Of a stretch of 64,000 nucleotides of DNA, positions 45,770 to 56,904 are shown one piece after another; the first letter of the stretch is position 1; every line of letters starts with the position of its first letter. The notes beneath the pieces are model-generated. The model was not told the DNA's origin and ran no database searches. It worked only from the letters and a program-made list of their open reading frames with translations. The stretch lies in NCBI RefSeq assembly GCF_905163445.1, contig NC_053185.1, forward strand, positions 11,674,001-11,738,000, in the 5' to 3' direction. The position numbers were made by a program, and so were the translations under genes. The stretch comes from Pararge aegeria (taxonomy: Eukaryota > Arthropoda > Insecta > Lepidoptera > Nymphalidae).

Positions 45770-46105
45770 AGCGGTCCCTCTTGACCTCGTCCGCGTGGAT
45801 TTTTGTATAGATTTTTTTAAAGGAAAACAACTTCGTCATACATGATTTTATCGAAACTTTATACGTTTACGCAGCGCACGCAGCGGAAGCTTACAAAAGA
45901 AAAGAAAAATCCGATTTTGCTACATTCTTCATTGGTGCTATGCTCCTATTAGTCTTAGCTTGAAGATACATAGCCTATAGTCTTCTTCGATAAATGGGCT
46001 ATACAACACTGCAAGAATTTGTCAAATCAGACCAGTAGTTCTTGAGATCATCGAATTTAAGGAAACAAATGAACTCTTAGCTTTATACTAGATTTGTATA
46101 GAAAA
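45770..46105 (-). repeat. Helitron-like or retroelement remnant
   Basis: 'cctcgtccgcgtggattttt' at the left. To the right is the sequence 'cataccctatagtcttcttc'-like (here acatagcctatagtcttctt), with 'cgataaatgggctatacaac' and 'cagaccagtagttcttgaga', phrases recurrent in lepidopteran repeats. It ends near 'ctttatactagatttgtata'. Confidence 0.5.
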
Positions 46106-46109
46106 AACT

Positions 46110-47555
46110 GTACTAGAAATATTAGATTTGTAGCTCAATTGAAATGATGTTGCTAAGCAATCAGCGAGGCTACTTAAACTTTACGTTTGTAGTTCATTTT
46201 TCTTTTTTAATTGTAGGTACTACAGAGTAAGCCCAAGGTCCACTATTGTACATTCTAAGAACAATGTTAAATAAACGACAAATGGAGAAAGCGAAGTAGG
46301 TACAGAAGCATTAATTATTCAGTGGCAGCGGTGACTGTGAATGGAGTAACCTTTGTTTGGCAGGGCTTCTGTTTGGATCCCTCCGCAAATGCCAAAGGTC
46401 GTGGTGAACACCTCACCTCACGATTTTGTAAAGTTGGCTACATGCTGCTGTGTCATACACCAAATTCATTCGGCTGTTGGGATTAAATGGGATGTTAGTT
46501 TTTAGTTTTAAATGGTTAAAGTTTCTAATGATTTATGTATTCAGTAAGTCATAGGTAAATGACTTCGGGATAGGACTTTCTCGATAAATTCCAATTAGGT
46601 TATGTAAATGCACTCTGAAGTTCCTGCACCTTCGCAGTCTAATTTTTTAGGGTTATAGGATAAATAAACCTACTAGTACTTCGACTGCGTAGTATTTCTG
46701 TTTAACTAGGTATATGAAGTGCCGATTAGATGGCAGAGCTGCTCCTTACAAATGCCTTACCAGCCTTAGAAAAAACTGTCAAAATGGGTTCAGCTGTCAT
46801 ATTACTATATCTGAAACCCAAGGTAAGGTTTTGACATATTATCTAAAGTCGCAAATACAGCATAACTCGGTTAACTTACATACGTGTGTTTTTAAAGTAA
46901 ATCGCAACTTAAAGAAGAGCTACTTAATTAATTTTAAACAATAAGTAGGAATTTAAATTAAAAAATTAAATATCAAGTTTCTATTGTAATTTCCGATCAT
47001 CAAATTTTACTTCAATCTAAATCTAAAAATAATTTTATCTGGCTTAATACTTTTTGTTGGGTAACGTAAGAAGAAAAGAAAATAAAATAGATGAATTATT
47101 TTTAACTTGTGTATTTTTAGCAATCAGTGGTTAAAACACAAATTCACGACATATCTTGCTTTGTATAAATATGTAAATTAAGCGATAACGTCACCTTTGT
47201 GCAGCTTGCGAGCCGCTATTTTTACTTATTGCGTGTGCAATAACTGCAGTGACGTAACTGCGGAACTGGTCTGCAACAACACTGTGCACACACGAAGGTT
47301 TCCAACGAACTCTAGTAGTAGTTCCTCCACAACTAAGTCGAAATACCCGTTAAATAATACAGATAAATAAATTATACGTAGATACACGAATATGTACTAT
47401 ACACAACAACATTAATAACTACACAAGTACATAACTACTCAACAATATTAATAACCACCAGTTCTAAAGTCATATTTAAGGTATCTAGGCTTAAGATAGA
47501 AATCTTCTCGCTAGCGTAGACATCCATAACTCTCTTCATGTCTTTCTCTCTTTAC
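46110..47555. other. No recognised feature
   Basis: A plus frame at 46714-46944 with several cysteines is preceded by ...actag|g and contains ccaag|gtaagg. I could not identify it and consider it chance. A CpG-containing stretch at 47180-47330 carries tgacgtaa. Confidence 0.35.
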
Positions 47556-47561
47556 TATAGT

Positions 47562-47765
47562 GGGAAGCAGTGATAGCCTAGTGGTCAGGACCTCTAACCT
47601 GTCTAATTTATGTGGCTTGAAACAAATTAAATATTACACGCTTTAAAGGTAAGCGAAAACATTGTGAGGAAACTGGACCAGCATGGTGGACTACGGCCTA
47701 ATCCCTTCACATTGTGGTATAAGGCCCGTGCCCTATGATATTGATATGATGATAGTGGGCCATTG
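47562..47765 (+). repeat. SINE family B, internally deleted
   Basis: Head 'gcagtgatagcctagtggtc', but the B box is deleted. Then 'acattgtgaggaaactggac', 'cagcatggtggactacggcc' and 'gtatattgatatgatgata'-like end. Confidence 0.75.
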
Positions 47766-47933
47766 ACTTGTACAATTACAAATACATATACAAATACGAA
47801 TGAAAACAGAGCTCTTAGCCGGGAGAATTAACAGTACACCTCGAACTCGATACTCCTCCAGCTATCCAGTAGCGATATCATCACTATTACTCACATACCT
47901 ACATAAGTACCATGCGTTTACAGTACTTTGGAC

Positions 47934-48290
47934 ATGTTCCGTTACATGTTCCGTACTAATGAATCAATTCTTGCCGAACTCAGCATCAAACAGCGCCTAT
48001 ATATATCTTCTGCAGTTCAAGCGCGTATTCTTAGTTTCTTCGGTCACGTGTCCAGGCGTATTGACGTGTCCATTGAGTGACTTGTGATTCAAGGGAAAGT
48101 AGAAGGTACTAGAGCACGCGGAAGATCACCGACGGACCAGGTGAAGGCCACAATCGAGGCTCCTCTACATGAATACGCAAGAAAGGCAACGGTTAGAGAA
48201 GAGTGGCGAAGTATTGTCAAGCGAGCCACAACACCCAGATGACGACCACGACCAGTCTGTTAAGACTGTAACGACTAAGAAGAAGAAGAA
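47934..48290 (+). pseudogene. LINE reverse-transcriptase C-terminus, second family
   Basis: Reads SIKQRLYISSAVQARILSFF then GHVSRRIDVSIE, a stop codon, then LVIQGKVEGTRARGRSPTDQ, VKATIEAPLHEYARKA and EEWRSIVKRATTP, ending at a stop. This is the FGHVxRR...GKVEGxRxRGRxP tail of a non-LTR retrotransposon, different from the L1 tail. There is one nonsense codon, and an Arg-Trp is lost before DQVK. A gaagaagaag run follows. Confidence 0.8.
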
Positions 48291-48294
48291 ACAT

Positions 48295-49370
48295 AAACTT
48301 CATAACTGCGCATTACTGTGTTACGTGTAGGTTAATACGAGTAGGTACCTAATACCTACGAAACATCAAAGTAATTCCGAGATTGGTCTTAATTCGAAAG
48401 GATTTTTGATCATTTTTTTTTAGTTATGATTTCCATGCAGTCCTCCGATAAGTTGAATAAAAGCATGTAGCGATTGAGTCAGTCTGCTCTGTGAGCGAAG
48501 CGAAACTTCTAAGCTATACTTAAAAGATCAAGTGTGAAATCTAGTGACCTTCGATTAGAAGTGTGTTCTGAACTTTGTATTGAAGAGAATATTAAAGTCT
48601 CAAAAGTCATCAGGTGTACTTATTCCAAATCACCACATGACAATACCGTTGTGTTTGCTTACTGCGCATTGCATATAAGTCACTCAAGATCAGTGCTTTG
48701 TTAAGTCGTCCAAGTTGTACTTAGGTACCAACTTGAAATACAAACTGCAATGTCGGTAACATGACATCTTAATATTTTAAATACGTCAACGTTTCCATGT
48801 CTAAAGAAAAAACATAAATTACCGATGCCAATGACACTAGAGCGTTTGTCGTAAGGTGAAATAAAATTCGGTTTGACATTAATCGAGGTACCTTTAAAAA
48901 AGTGTCAAAAGTTTTACGGTCCCCAATTGGTTCATTTAAATATTAATGTTACTTGGAGCACGCTATTTCATGCGGGATTGAAATGTGGGTGCTTTTAGCG
49001 TGTTCCTTTTAAAACAAGAGGGGGTTTTCAGTGAATTCATTATTTTTTAAGTTGGGAAATTAATCATAAGGCCCGATTCGTCTTTGCATTATTTAGATTC
49101 CCTAGCGATTTGAATTATTTCCGATTATTAACTTTATCGTAATAATAAACTACTTTTTTTCTTGCTCCATTTTGTAGAACTCAAAAAAATATTTATTATA
49201 TATTTAAAGATTCGATTAGTGTAGTAAAATATTTATGGCATTGCCAATTACAGTTGGCGTTGATACGACGAAAATTAATATAATTAATTGTCAATTAAAA
49301 TATGAATGAATTATATTGGATAGAAGCCGGCGTTACTTTGCGCAATTCCATTAAATATTATGTAATTGAA
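48295..49370. other. No recognised feature
   Basis: AT-rich intergenic or intronic DNA without exon-like blocks. Confidence 0.45.
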
Positions 49371-49375
49371 GCTTA

Positions 49376-49633
49376 ATTTGCTATACTCCGCGAAAAGGAG
49401 GAGAATCTGTGTACACCACACAACTCAAGACAATTCAATTTTTTCTTCAATCTTTATACTCCACACAAAACAGATCTTCGGCAATGTAACCACTACGCCC
49501 GTTTGGCCCCGACATCGGAGCATCCTGAGGAGATGAAGACTTTACAATGAATAATTGTTAAGTCAACATCTCCTACACAGTATAGTAGGATACACCATAC
49601 AGATTCTCCTGCTTTTCGCGGAGTATAGCAAAT
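49376..49633. mobile_element. Inverted-repeat element IR49 (about 258 bp)
   Basis: The left end atttgctatactccgcgaaa (then ag-gaggagaatctgt) is complementary, with few mismatches, to the right end acagattctcctgcttttcg... to gtatagcaaat; arms are about 35 bp. The interior includes 'ggccccgacatcggagcatc' / 'ctgaggag'. No clear target duplication, possibly a short AT one. A truncated, inverted relative is at 31826-31970, so this is a small family. Confidence 0.82.
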
Positions 49634-49639
49634 CTAGCT

Positions 49640-50415
49640 TAATTTTAATAATAAATGAATTATATCAACATCACTAAAGTTTAAAAGGTTCAATTCCTTA
49701 GTCTCTTGCCAGCTTCTTATTAGTAGAATCTGCATTTTACGTCTCCGCTTTTACAAAAGAGAATAATGATACTTTAATTGAAAAAGAGCAATTTATAAAG
49801 CTAAGTTTCTTTGCGGCTTCCGCTCGGTAAATTATGCCCTCCAAAACGATGGTAGCGTTACTAATATAGACAGATTTATGAGGTTTCAAAAGTGCTTATA
49901 GAATAGAGCTAGTTGGAATACATGAATTTTGTTTATCATTATTCTAAAGTGGTAATAGAATCACAACAATTGGACAAGTTCTTAGTGAAAATTGTGCAAA
50001 TATTTCAATTAATAACGAATACGTAATACATTCATAATATTTAAATATATTTTTCATTTGATAAATAGACCTGGTAACTCTTCTTCCTTTTAAAACATTT
50101 ACCAATAAATCACATTTAATTATTGATTAGGTATTGGTATCTATGTTTCATAAGTCGTACTCGATATAGTTTGCCATTGTATAATGATAAAAAGGCAAGA
50201 TTTATTTTTACCATGTTATTTTAAATAACAATGTTCGCTATTTATAGCATAATTGCATAGTTATTCCAAGGCGGTACGAGTAATCCAAACAAATATTTTA
50301 TGAAGCTATCTACTCGTAATACAACCGTGTAACCTAGGTGCTTTGCACATAACAGTTATGTAGAGGCTGATATTCAGTCTAGGACGGCTAATTATGTTCC
50401 ATAACTACATCATAT
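49640..50415. other. No recognised feature
   Basis: AT-rich. No repeat or exon recognised. Confidence 0.45.
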
Positions 50416-50419
50416 AATA

Positions 50420-50540
50420 AACGGGCTGTTGCCCGCGACACCCAGCGACTCGTGGCATTCAATAAAAATTTAGTACTACAGATATTTTAAAGTTGTGTAT
50501 ACTGGTAAAAAATCGGGTGTACTTTTTAAAAAGATTTTAT
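50420..50540 (-). repeat. Helitron-like end
   Basis: 'gggctgttgcccgcgacacc' resembles the reversed element terminus, followed by 'ttaaagttgtgtatactggt'. Confidence 0.45.
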
Positions 50541-50569
50541 TTTAATTCATTTAATAGGTATTTGGACTC

Positions 50570-50645
50570 AAATATCTAAAAACAACTGTTCTGATTGATT
50601 GATTGAATCATTTATTGCAAAAACAAAAACAAAATTGGTTGTAAA
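50570..50645 (-). repeat. Reversed retroelement 3' end with (GATT)n
   Basis: 'ctgattgattgattgaatca' then 'tttattgcaaaaacaaaaac'. Confidence 0.5.
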
Positions 50646-50679
50646 TTATAATTGTATAGTCATAGGTGGTATTGGAACA

Positions 50680-51005
50680 CCGTCTCTTTTGCGATAAAAA
50701 ATATATTCTAATAATTGACGGTCAAAGCAGATGTCCCACCTGATGGAAAACTCACGATGGAAAACACTCATTAATGGAAAACTCACGCCTGTAAGCAGAA
50801 CAACACTTCGTAGGGCATGCAAAGCACAAGTCCTACTAATTGCGGCCCTGTCTCCATCAACCAGAGGCGTACGTGATAAGCATAAGGGACCTGTTACTTT
50901 ACCACACTTTTCAGACCGAAACACAGTATTGCTGCTTTGCGGCAGAAATTAGCATGGCAGTAGTACCTGTCCGGTTGAACTCTGTCACAAAAAGTTCTAC
51001 TACAA
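50680..51005 (+). repeat. Dispersed repeat R3, longest copy
   Basis: 'aagcagatgtcccacctgat', then a local duplication of 'aatggaaaactcacg', 'ccatcaaccagaggcgtacg', 'gaaacacagtattgctgctt', and end 'aactctgtcacaaaaagttc' / tactac. Open frames on both strands are repeat-derived. Confidence 0.7.
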
Positions 51006-51459
51006 GATACTTAAAAACGTTCAATATAAATAGTTTTCTAATCAAAGTATTACCACATTACGCATCCAGTCAGGCATTTGATCACGGTCTCTTTTCTCTT
51101 TTTTGCCTCTCCACTGCTGGAGGTTGGCGAACTTGCAGCACAGCAAACTTCTCGAGGTCTTGCACCAAGCGAACATGAATAAAAATAATGTGAACATGAA
51201 TAATTGATCACGGTGAATATAGATAATACCTTCGACATAGCCTAAAGGTCCATCGGCCAGTCAATTTTCAATTCAAAAATTATAACGTATAACTTTAGAT
51301 CGCTGATTGTTCGTGGGTTTTGAACTTTTGGCTGTCGTACCTAAGTAGAGACGGTAACATACGAGTTATAAGAATTTTTGTAATAAATAATATACACACC
51401 AAACATATATAAAAAGATTTGACGCTACTATGGGCTTCATAGGAAAGCCGATAAAATCG

Positions 51460-51590
51460 GAAATAGAGGTACCGACGTACTCAAAACCGATGAACGTTGG
51501 AGTCCCAATATTCTGGAATGGTGACCCCGCACCGGGGGCCTGTGTCTAGCAGTGAAAGTCCATCGGTTAAAGTGATGATGATGATGAAAA
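51460..51590 (+). repeat. LINE 3' tail L1, internally deleted
   Basis: 'aaaaccgatgaacgttggag', 'ctggaatggtgaccccgcac', a deletion, then 'tgtctagcagtgaaagtcca' and the tgatgatgatga run. Confidence 0.8.
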
Positions 51591-52114
51591 AGATTTTTCT
51601 TTTTAAACAATTTTAAGAATTAACAATTTCAAAAATAATAATATAATATTATGTCTTCAACCTATGTATTATGTTCGACTAATACAAAAAAAAAGTATTT
51701 CCTGTTCCTTAGTGAAAGGCTCAAATTATCACCAGAAGTAGGATGTCCCGGTAAAGTCTGAATGGCGTGTAGTCCTAATTACAACCCTCAACGACAACAC
51801 AAGTTAAATCGTCTCGTCGTTGAGAATCCCATAACCATCGTCAATCGCGTAAGGAAAGAAATAAATTATTTATTCAATATTCACACAAAAATGCTTGTAA
51901 TAGTTAAGTCTTTGAGACGTCAAGGTCTTCTGTCCAACTTATTATCACATATTGGTTGTACATAGTGGGTGGACATAGTGTATACTCTAAGACCTTCTTT
52001 TTTACGAGAGAGAAAGCCTGCGGAAGTTTGTGAAAAATCGGTAAATTTTTAAAAGCACTAATTTAAAAGTTATTTTTCCAAGGATTATTTATTAATCATT
52101 ATCAGTAGATATTT

Positions 52115-52462
52115 GTTAAATAATATCAACTGCTATCTTCGTTTTCTTCTTGCCTTAATCTCATGCTGTGTAGTGTCTATACAACATGTTTCATGTTACA
52201 CTTAATTTTATCAGACGTCAGCTCACTATCCACTTCTATTGCACGCATATACTCTTTTCCATAGTTATAACTTGTTGCCCGAGTTAAATAATATCAACTG
52301 CTATCTTTGTTTTCTTCTTGCCTTAATCTCATGCTGTGTAGTGTCTATACAACATGTTTCTTGTTACACTTAATTTTATCAGACGTCAGCTCACTATCCA
52401 CTTCTATTGCACGCATATACTCTTCTCTATAGTTACAACTTGTTACATAACTTGTTGCCCGA
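52115..52462. repeat. Tandem duplication, about 168-bp unit
   Basis: 52115-52282 is repeated at once as 52283-52462 ('taatatcaactgctatcttc', 'catgctgtgtagtgtctata', 'gacgtcagctcactatccac'), with only a few substitutions and a 12-base extra (tacataacttgt) in the second unit. It contains the Helitron-like phrase 'cttgttgcccgagtt' at each unit end. Confidence 0.95.
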
Positions 52463-52612
52463 GTTCGTCTGCGTTTATAACGCTTCTTTACAAATCCCCT
52501 CTCCGTCGTATCTAACCGTCGTCTAACTCTTAAAAATCAAGTTGATAGGTTGCTTAGTTAGGAAGGGCAAACAAATAAACAAACATTTCGCATTTATGGT
52601 ATTAATAAGAAT
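52440..52612 (-). repeat. Helitron-like terminal region
   Basis: 'cttgttgcccgagttcgtct' and 'gcgtttataacgc', then 'ttgataggttgcttagttag', 'caaacaaataaacaaacatt' and 'tcgcatttatggtatta'. Same order as 14850-14970. Confidence 0.6.
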
Positions 52613-52616
52613 TGAC

Positions 52617-52800
52617 GGGCCAAGCAGATCGCCCACCCGATGTATCGCACTTTGTTTCCGTGCGCCATGTTAAGCCTCATGTGCATGTAATTACACTTGC
52701 AACTACGCCGTTAAGACTTGGACACAGCATTGCAACAATGCTGTGCTGCTGTGGCCAGCAGAAATGAGCGCGGTGGTAATACTTTCCCGGATGAGCACGG
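52617..52800 (+). repeat. Dispersed repeat R3
   Basis: 'gacgggccaagcagatcgcc', 'ttaagcctcatgtgcatgta', 'gacacagcattgcaacaatg' and 'cagaaatgagcgcggtggta'. Confidence 0.75.
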
Positions 52801-53396
52801 CAACTAAAAAACTTCATAACTTCTCTTTACACAAACCATCAATCAGTTCTTTGATCTTCTCTACCTCTTTGTCCTTTCACATACTCATTATTAACTCGTG
52901 TGTTCTTCATTACAGAACTAGAACATGTAAATTTAGTCTACTTTGTTATTTACAGTTCATTAATTCCTTATTTTTTCCATTCTTATCACACGGCACATCC
53001 ATCCCAATATTCGCATTTTGATCGCATGAACTTGTTCTCTTCTATTTTTTTACAATAAGATACGTGGGTAACTAAAAAACTCCATAACTACTCTTTACAC
53101 AAACCATCAATCACTTCTTTGATCTTCTCTACCTCTTTGTCTTTTCACTTACCCATTATTCTCGCGTGTTCTTCATTACATGACTAGATCGTGCAAATTT
53201 AGTCTACTTTGTTATTTCCTTTATATACAGTTCATTAATTCCTTATATACAATTTATTAATTGCTATAACCAGTTCATTAATTCCTTATTTTATCCAGTC
53301 TTATCACACGGCACATCCATCCCAATATTCACATTTGGATCGCATGAACTTTTTCTTCTTAAATCTCTTCTATCTTTTTTACAATAAGATACGTGG
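52799..53396. repeat. Tandem duplication, 270/330-bp units
   Basis: The 52799-53067 unit ('aactaaaaaacttcataact', 'gatcttctctacctctttgt', 'cacacggcacatccatccca', 'caataagatacgtggg') recurs at 53068-53396 in the same order. The second unit carries an extra tripled 'cagttcattaattccttat' segment. It abuts the R3 copy. Confidence 0.93.
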
Positions 53397-53743
53397 GGTA
53401 GTACAACCTTCTTATAAATTCAAATAATTAACAATATCAACGATGTATAGATTGATTTTACTTACATATTTACATACACTACAGACAATGGACTTTACTG
53501 CAACATCGTTTGGAGTTTTACGGTTTTAGATTTATTCACGTACATTATAAAGCAGTTTCGAAACGTTCATTACCTAGTGCATAGTTTGGAGTTGTTTTAA
53601 CGATGTTATAGGGTTGCGATAGTTAAAATAAAACGAGATCAGCGATTTAATGCATGAGACCTTTTCTCATGCTCTTATACCTCTTGGACATTCAAATGGT
53701 AAGGTAGCAAATTAACCATTGTCGTATGAAGTAATGACGTAGC

Positions 53744-53751
53744 TGACGTCA
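53744..53751. promoter_or_regulatory. CRE palindrome
   Basis: TGACGTCA, preceded by a half-type atgacgta at 53734. It lies 1.1 kb left of the promoter-like island, which has another TGACGTCA. May be functional or chance. Confidence 0.3.
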
Positions 53752-54106
53752 CAAAATGCATTTCACATGTATGTAATCACTATTTGAATTTCATAGAGAC
53801 ACCAGGCCCAGGATATGAAATATGAAGCAAAGAACGGGTTTGCATGTATTTAGCATAGCATTAAAGTTTAAAAATAACTTATTACTCAGTTATATACTAT
53901 TTATAAGATAACGTGAACCTGCATAAAAAAAGTTAGGTATAATTTCTTTAATTGACAGAGTAATTATTAACAAAAGATATGTATTTAACACATTTTAGCC
54001 CAATATGAAGTGAAAAATAAGAAAATTAATAATTTAAATTCCAATTTTGAATTGTAACGAAACCAAATTATATTCTACAAACTTCCACGTTTTGTATGAC
54101 ACTGAC

Positions 54107-54201
54107 CTCTGAATTAAGTTCCAGGTCTTCAATTGCAGGTTCTCTGCCACGTCTTCCGCGGATTCTTCGTTTGAATCCTCGGGAACTGTTTTTTCCTTGG
54201 G
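54107..54201 (-). CDS. Candidate internal exon, unknown acidic protein
   Basis: A 95-base minus-strand block with a donor (ttcagag|gtcagt, exon base 54107) and an acceptor-like ggctaacag|ccc at 54201. The open frame starts PKEKTVPEDSNEESAEDVAE and continues NLQLKTWNLIQ. Acidic, Lys/Glu-rich text with purine-biased first positions looks like real coding sequence. The pyrimidine tract before the acceptor is poor. A much better acceptor, ctctttttttgtag at about 54271, would force a stop in this frame. The protein is not recognised. It could be a decayed exon. Confidence 0.3.
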
Positions 54202-54359
54202 CTGTTAGCCTTCTAAGAAATCAAACTATCTCTATACAAAAAATCCTCGTGATCGATGGAGCTGTTATGCCTACAAAAAAAGAGATCGATTTCAGTTATT
54301 ATTAATATTTTCTACATAAAGTATATCACTAGGAGTCTCCGTCTCCTAAATTGCTCAAT

Positions 54360-54610
54360 CAGGGTACTCAATTTGATTTCCGGCACGCACCAGTGGGTTT
54401 TCGGAACTGCGAGTATGTATGTTTTTTTTATTCAAGCAATTAAAAAATTACTTGCATTAACGGTGAATGAAAACATCGTGTGGAAACCTGCATGCGTGAG
54501 AGTTCTCCGTGACGTTCTCAAAGAGTGTAGTTTGCTGATTCGCACTTGGCTGCATGGTGGTGTCAAGTCTAAACCCTTCTCATTCTGAGAGATCCATGCA
54601 TGCATATAAA
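54360..54610 (+). repeat. SINE family B, A box lost
   Basis: 'tttgatttccggcacgcacc', 'gcattaacggtgaatgaaaa', 'cctgcatgcgtgagagttct' and 'acccttctcattctgagaga'. Confidence 0.83.
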
Positions 54611-54837
54611 ACAGTTAGTTATAATTTGAATGTTAAATTAAGTATCATCTTTAAATCGAAATGAACATTAAAAAAAATATTCTTAACTCTATTCGCAAAG
54701 AAAAATATGTAGTTCACTTTAGATACAATGTATTTCTACCGTTTCAATCGTGGAGATATTTATTTCGCCTTTAGGATGGCTGTTGCTATTACGATACAAT
54801 GATTACCCGTGAGAAAATTTCGGGAGGTTTTCAGCGG

Positions 54838-55267
54838 TGACGTCAGAGAGAAGTGCGGGGCGGAGGGCGGAGACGAGTGTGGCGCGCGCCGTCGGCAGCG
54901 GCACCCCGGTCTCCCCAGCGCTCCGTACAGCCGTGTACCTATCTGTTGATCTGTTGCCCGCCGAGTGCGAAGGTCGTTGCGATCGCGCTGCTAGTCTTCA
55001 CTACGCGTACGGCCGTCCCACCGTCTATCGTAAACAAAACACTACGCGCTCGATTTCACGGTCGACGTTCCCAGGACGCGGTCACAGTGAATTCCCATTT
55101 ATAAATTAAAGTTTATGTGATATCAATAGTTTAAACCGTGCAGATAAATACAAGGGGTAAACGGCCCGCCGAACGCCCACGAACTGTAGTAATTTGTGCT
55201 GCGGATTATAGTAAACGTACACCAGACGCCTCCAGCAGGGGATGAACAAAATATACGCGCCACATAG
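54838..55267 (+). promoter_or_regulatory. CpG-rich promoter / first exon candidate
   Basis: A perfect CRE (TGACGTCA, 54838-54845) opens a strongly CpG-rich stretch (to about 55070) in AT-rich surroundings. The probable 5' exon ends acatag|gtacgt (last base 55267). An ATG at 55242 (ggggatgaacaaa) gives MNKIYAPH before the donor, so the start codon may be here or in the next exon. Overlapping frames at 54837-55109 and 54853-55104 are what a GC-rich leader gives by chance. No downstream exon was recognised; the gene would lie at the right, possibly outside the window. The opposite direction is not excluded. Confidence 0.45.
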
Positions 55268-55269
55268 GT

Positions 55270-56060
55270 ACGTTCTTTTAATTATTATGCAATTGACATT
55301 AAATTCAACATAAGAAATCGTTTTTGATGTGTTAAATAAAAGTGTTAATTTTAGTATATCTCAGTATAACACAATAATATAATTCTAGCATAGGCTAGAA
55401 ACACATGATAATATTGTGCCGTTAAAAAAAATAAAAAAACGTGCACCCGCCATTCTCACAATGAAAGAACAGAATATTAGCGCCATGCTAATTCATTAAT
55501 GGAGTTAAATATACAACATGGAAATAAGTTCGCAGATAAGCAAAATAAGCACATTCAAATTAAATGCACGATAAATCTTACCTAGAGGGAAACGTAAATT
55601 TTATGTCAGCTATTATATTTCAGTGAAATAAAAATATTTAGTACCATTAAAGCTATTCAATAAAACAAGCAACACTTTGGGACTTTCCATCAGGTTGATG
55701 GAGATGAAGATATGAAAATCCCTCTACAATAGGCTTGAAAAACAAAATCTCCAGAGACTCACTCTACTTTTTGGTCATCTTTTTTTGTCATTTTATCTGT
55801 ATTTAAAGGTACCTATGAATATGAAGTTGACCTTATTTTATATTCTTAAAAGATATACTACTTAAACTTTTGACATATACTTTTTCACAACACTTTTTTA
55901 AACCTCATTTCACACCCTTATGGATTCTAGAACATCCTTTCATAGATGATGGCTACGCATTAAAAGGAACTTTCCACATTCCAAGTTTCTATTGAACTTT
56001 TTTCCTTATATGGCTTATTATGTAAACGATGTTATCGTGCCTTTTTAGTGTAATTAAGAA
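55270..56060. other. No recognised feature (first-intron candidate)
   Basis: AT-rich sequence after the proposed donor. A weak R3-like phrase, ctttccatcaggttgatgga, is near 55683. Confidence 0.35.
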
Positions 56061-56064
56061 ACAT

Positions 56065-56325
56065 ACGGCCGATTAGCGCAGTGGGCCCTGCTTTCTGAGT
56101 CCAAGGCCGTGGGTTCGATTCCCACAACTGGACAATATTTGTGTGATGAACATGAATGTTTTTCAGTGTCTGGGTGTTTATCTGTATATTATAAGTATTT
56201 ATGTATATCACTCAAAAAAATTATTCATCAGTTATCTTAGTACCCATAACACAAGCTACGCTTACTTTGGGACTAGATTGCGATGTGTGTATTGTCGTAG
56301 TAGATTTATTTATTTTATAATATAA
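56065..56325 (+). repeat. SINE family A, full length
   Basis: Head ggccgattagcgcagtgggc with a short deletion (gcagcgac missing), B box gggttcgattcccac, and a complete tail to 'gtgtgtattgtcgtagtaga'. Confidence 0.92.
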
Positions 56326-56516
56326 TGTATACACATACATATATTTTTAGGTTTTCTTTATTTTGACACACTAATTGTTTTTAATTCTATTTTGCGACAA
56401 ACTTCACTATAGAAAGAAGTGAAAAGATAGTCAAAAATAAATAAAAGGTACGAAAAAATTTGGTATAGTTTCTGCGATTTCGCTTTTTATATTTAGTATG
56501 TCAGTCAAAGTCACAG

Positions 56517-56903
56517 TTAGTCTGTATTTTGTTTTTCTATATCTATTTTAAATAGCAACTCAACCTGTTTAAGATACGGGTAGATATATAAACATGACAA
56601 CATGTAACGCAGATCAATGATGAATGAAAATTGAATGATAAGTAGTTTTAGGAACCTACGTTGGCATGAAAGATCCCGTGGAAATGTTGTCATAATATAT
56701 TCACAGCATAAAATGTAAACTATGTTCATCTCCAGGATGCAAGCTGTATAATGTGATAAAAATGTTTGAGCCGAACCAAACACAAACAGAAACAGAAACA
56801 CTATAAATAAATTAGTAATGCGATGTAGCATAGTCTTATAGTTTTTCTTACATGCGTTTTCCATTAGAGAAAGTATACGGTTATATATATATATATATAA
56901 CAT
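56517..56903 (-). CDS. Unassigned 128-codon frame
   Basis: One uninterrupted minus-strand frame in AT-rich DNA. From its second Met (MENACKKNYKTMLHRITNLF) it looks like a basic start, then a hydrophobic run (IVFLFLFVFG) and more hydrophobic blocks, ending DIEKQNTD. A small membrane or secreted protein is conceivable, but leucine, isoleucine and phenylalanine are over-represented in any AT-rich frame, and a frame of this length is near what chance gives in 64 kb. No homology recognised. The 5' end abuts a (TA)n run. Confidence 0.15.
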   Translation of the reverse strand: MLYIYIYNRILSLMENACKKNYKTMLHRITNLFIVFLFLFVFGSAQTFLSHYTACILEMNIVYILCCEYIMTTFPRDLSCQRRFLKLLIIQFSFIIDLRYMLSCLYIYPYLKQVELLFKIDIEKQNTD

Positions 56904-56904
56904 T

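Noticed and set aside
46714..46944. Cysteine-containing plus frame with ccaag|gtaagg donor
   Set aside because: Another frame across the proposed exon has stops, the acceptor is weak, and no Cys-rich family pattern matches.
54837..55109. 90- and 83-codon overlapping plus frames
   Set aside because: Arg/Ala/Ser-rich text in two frames of a CpG-rich leader. Stop codons are rare there because of composition.
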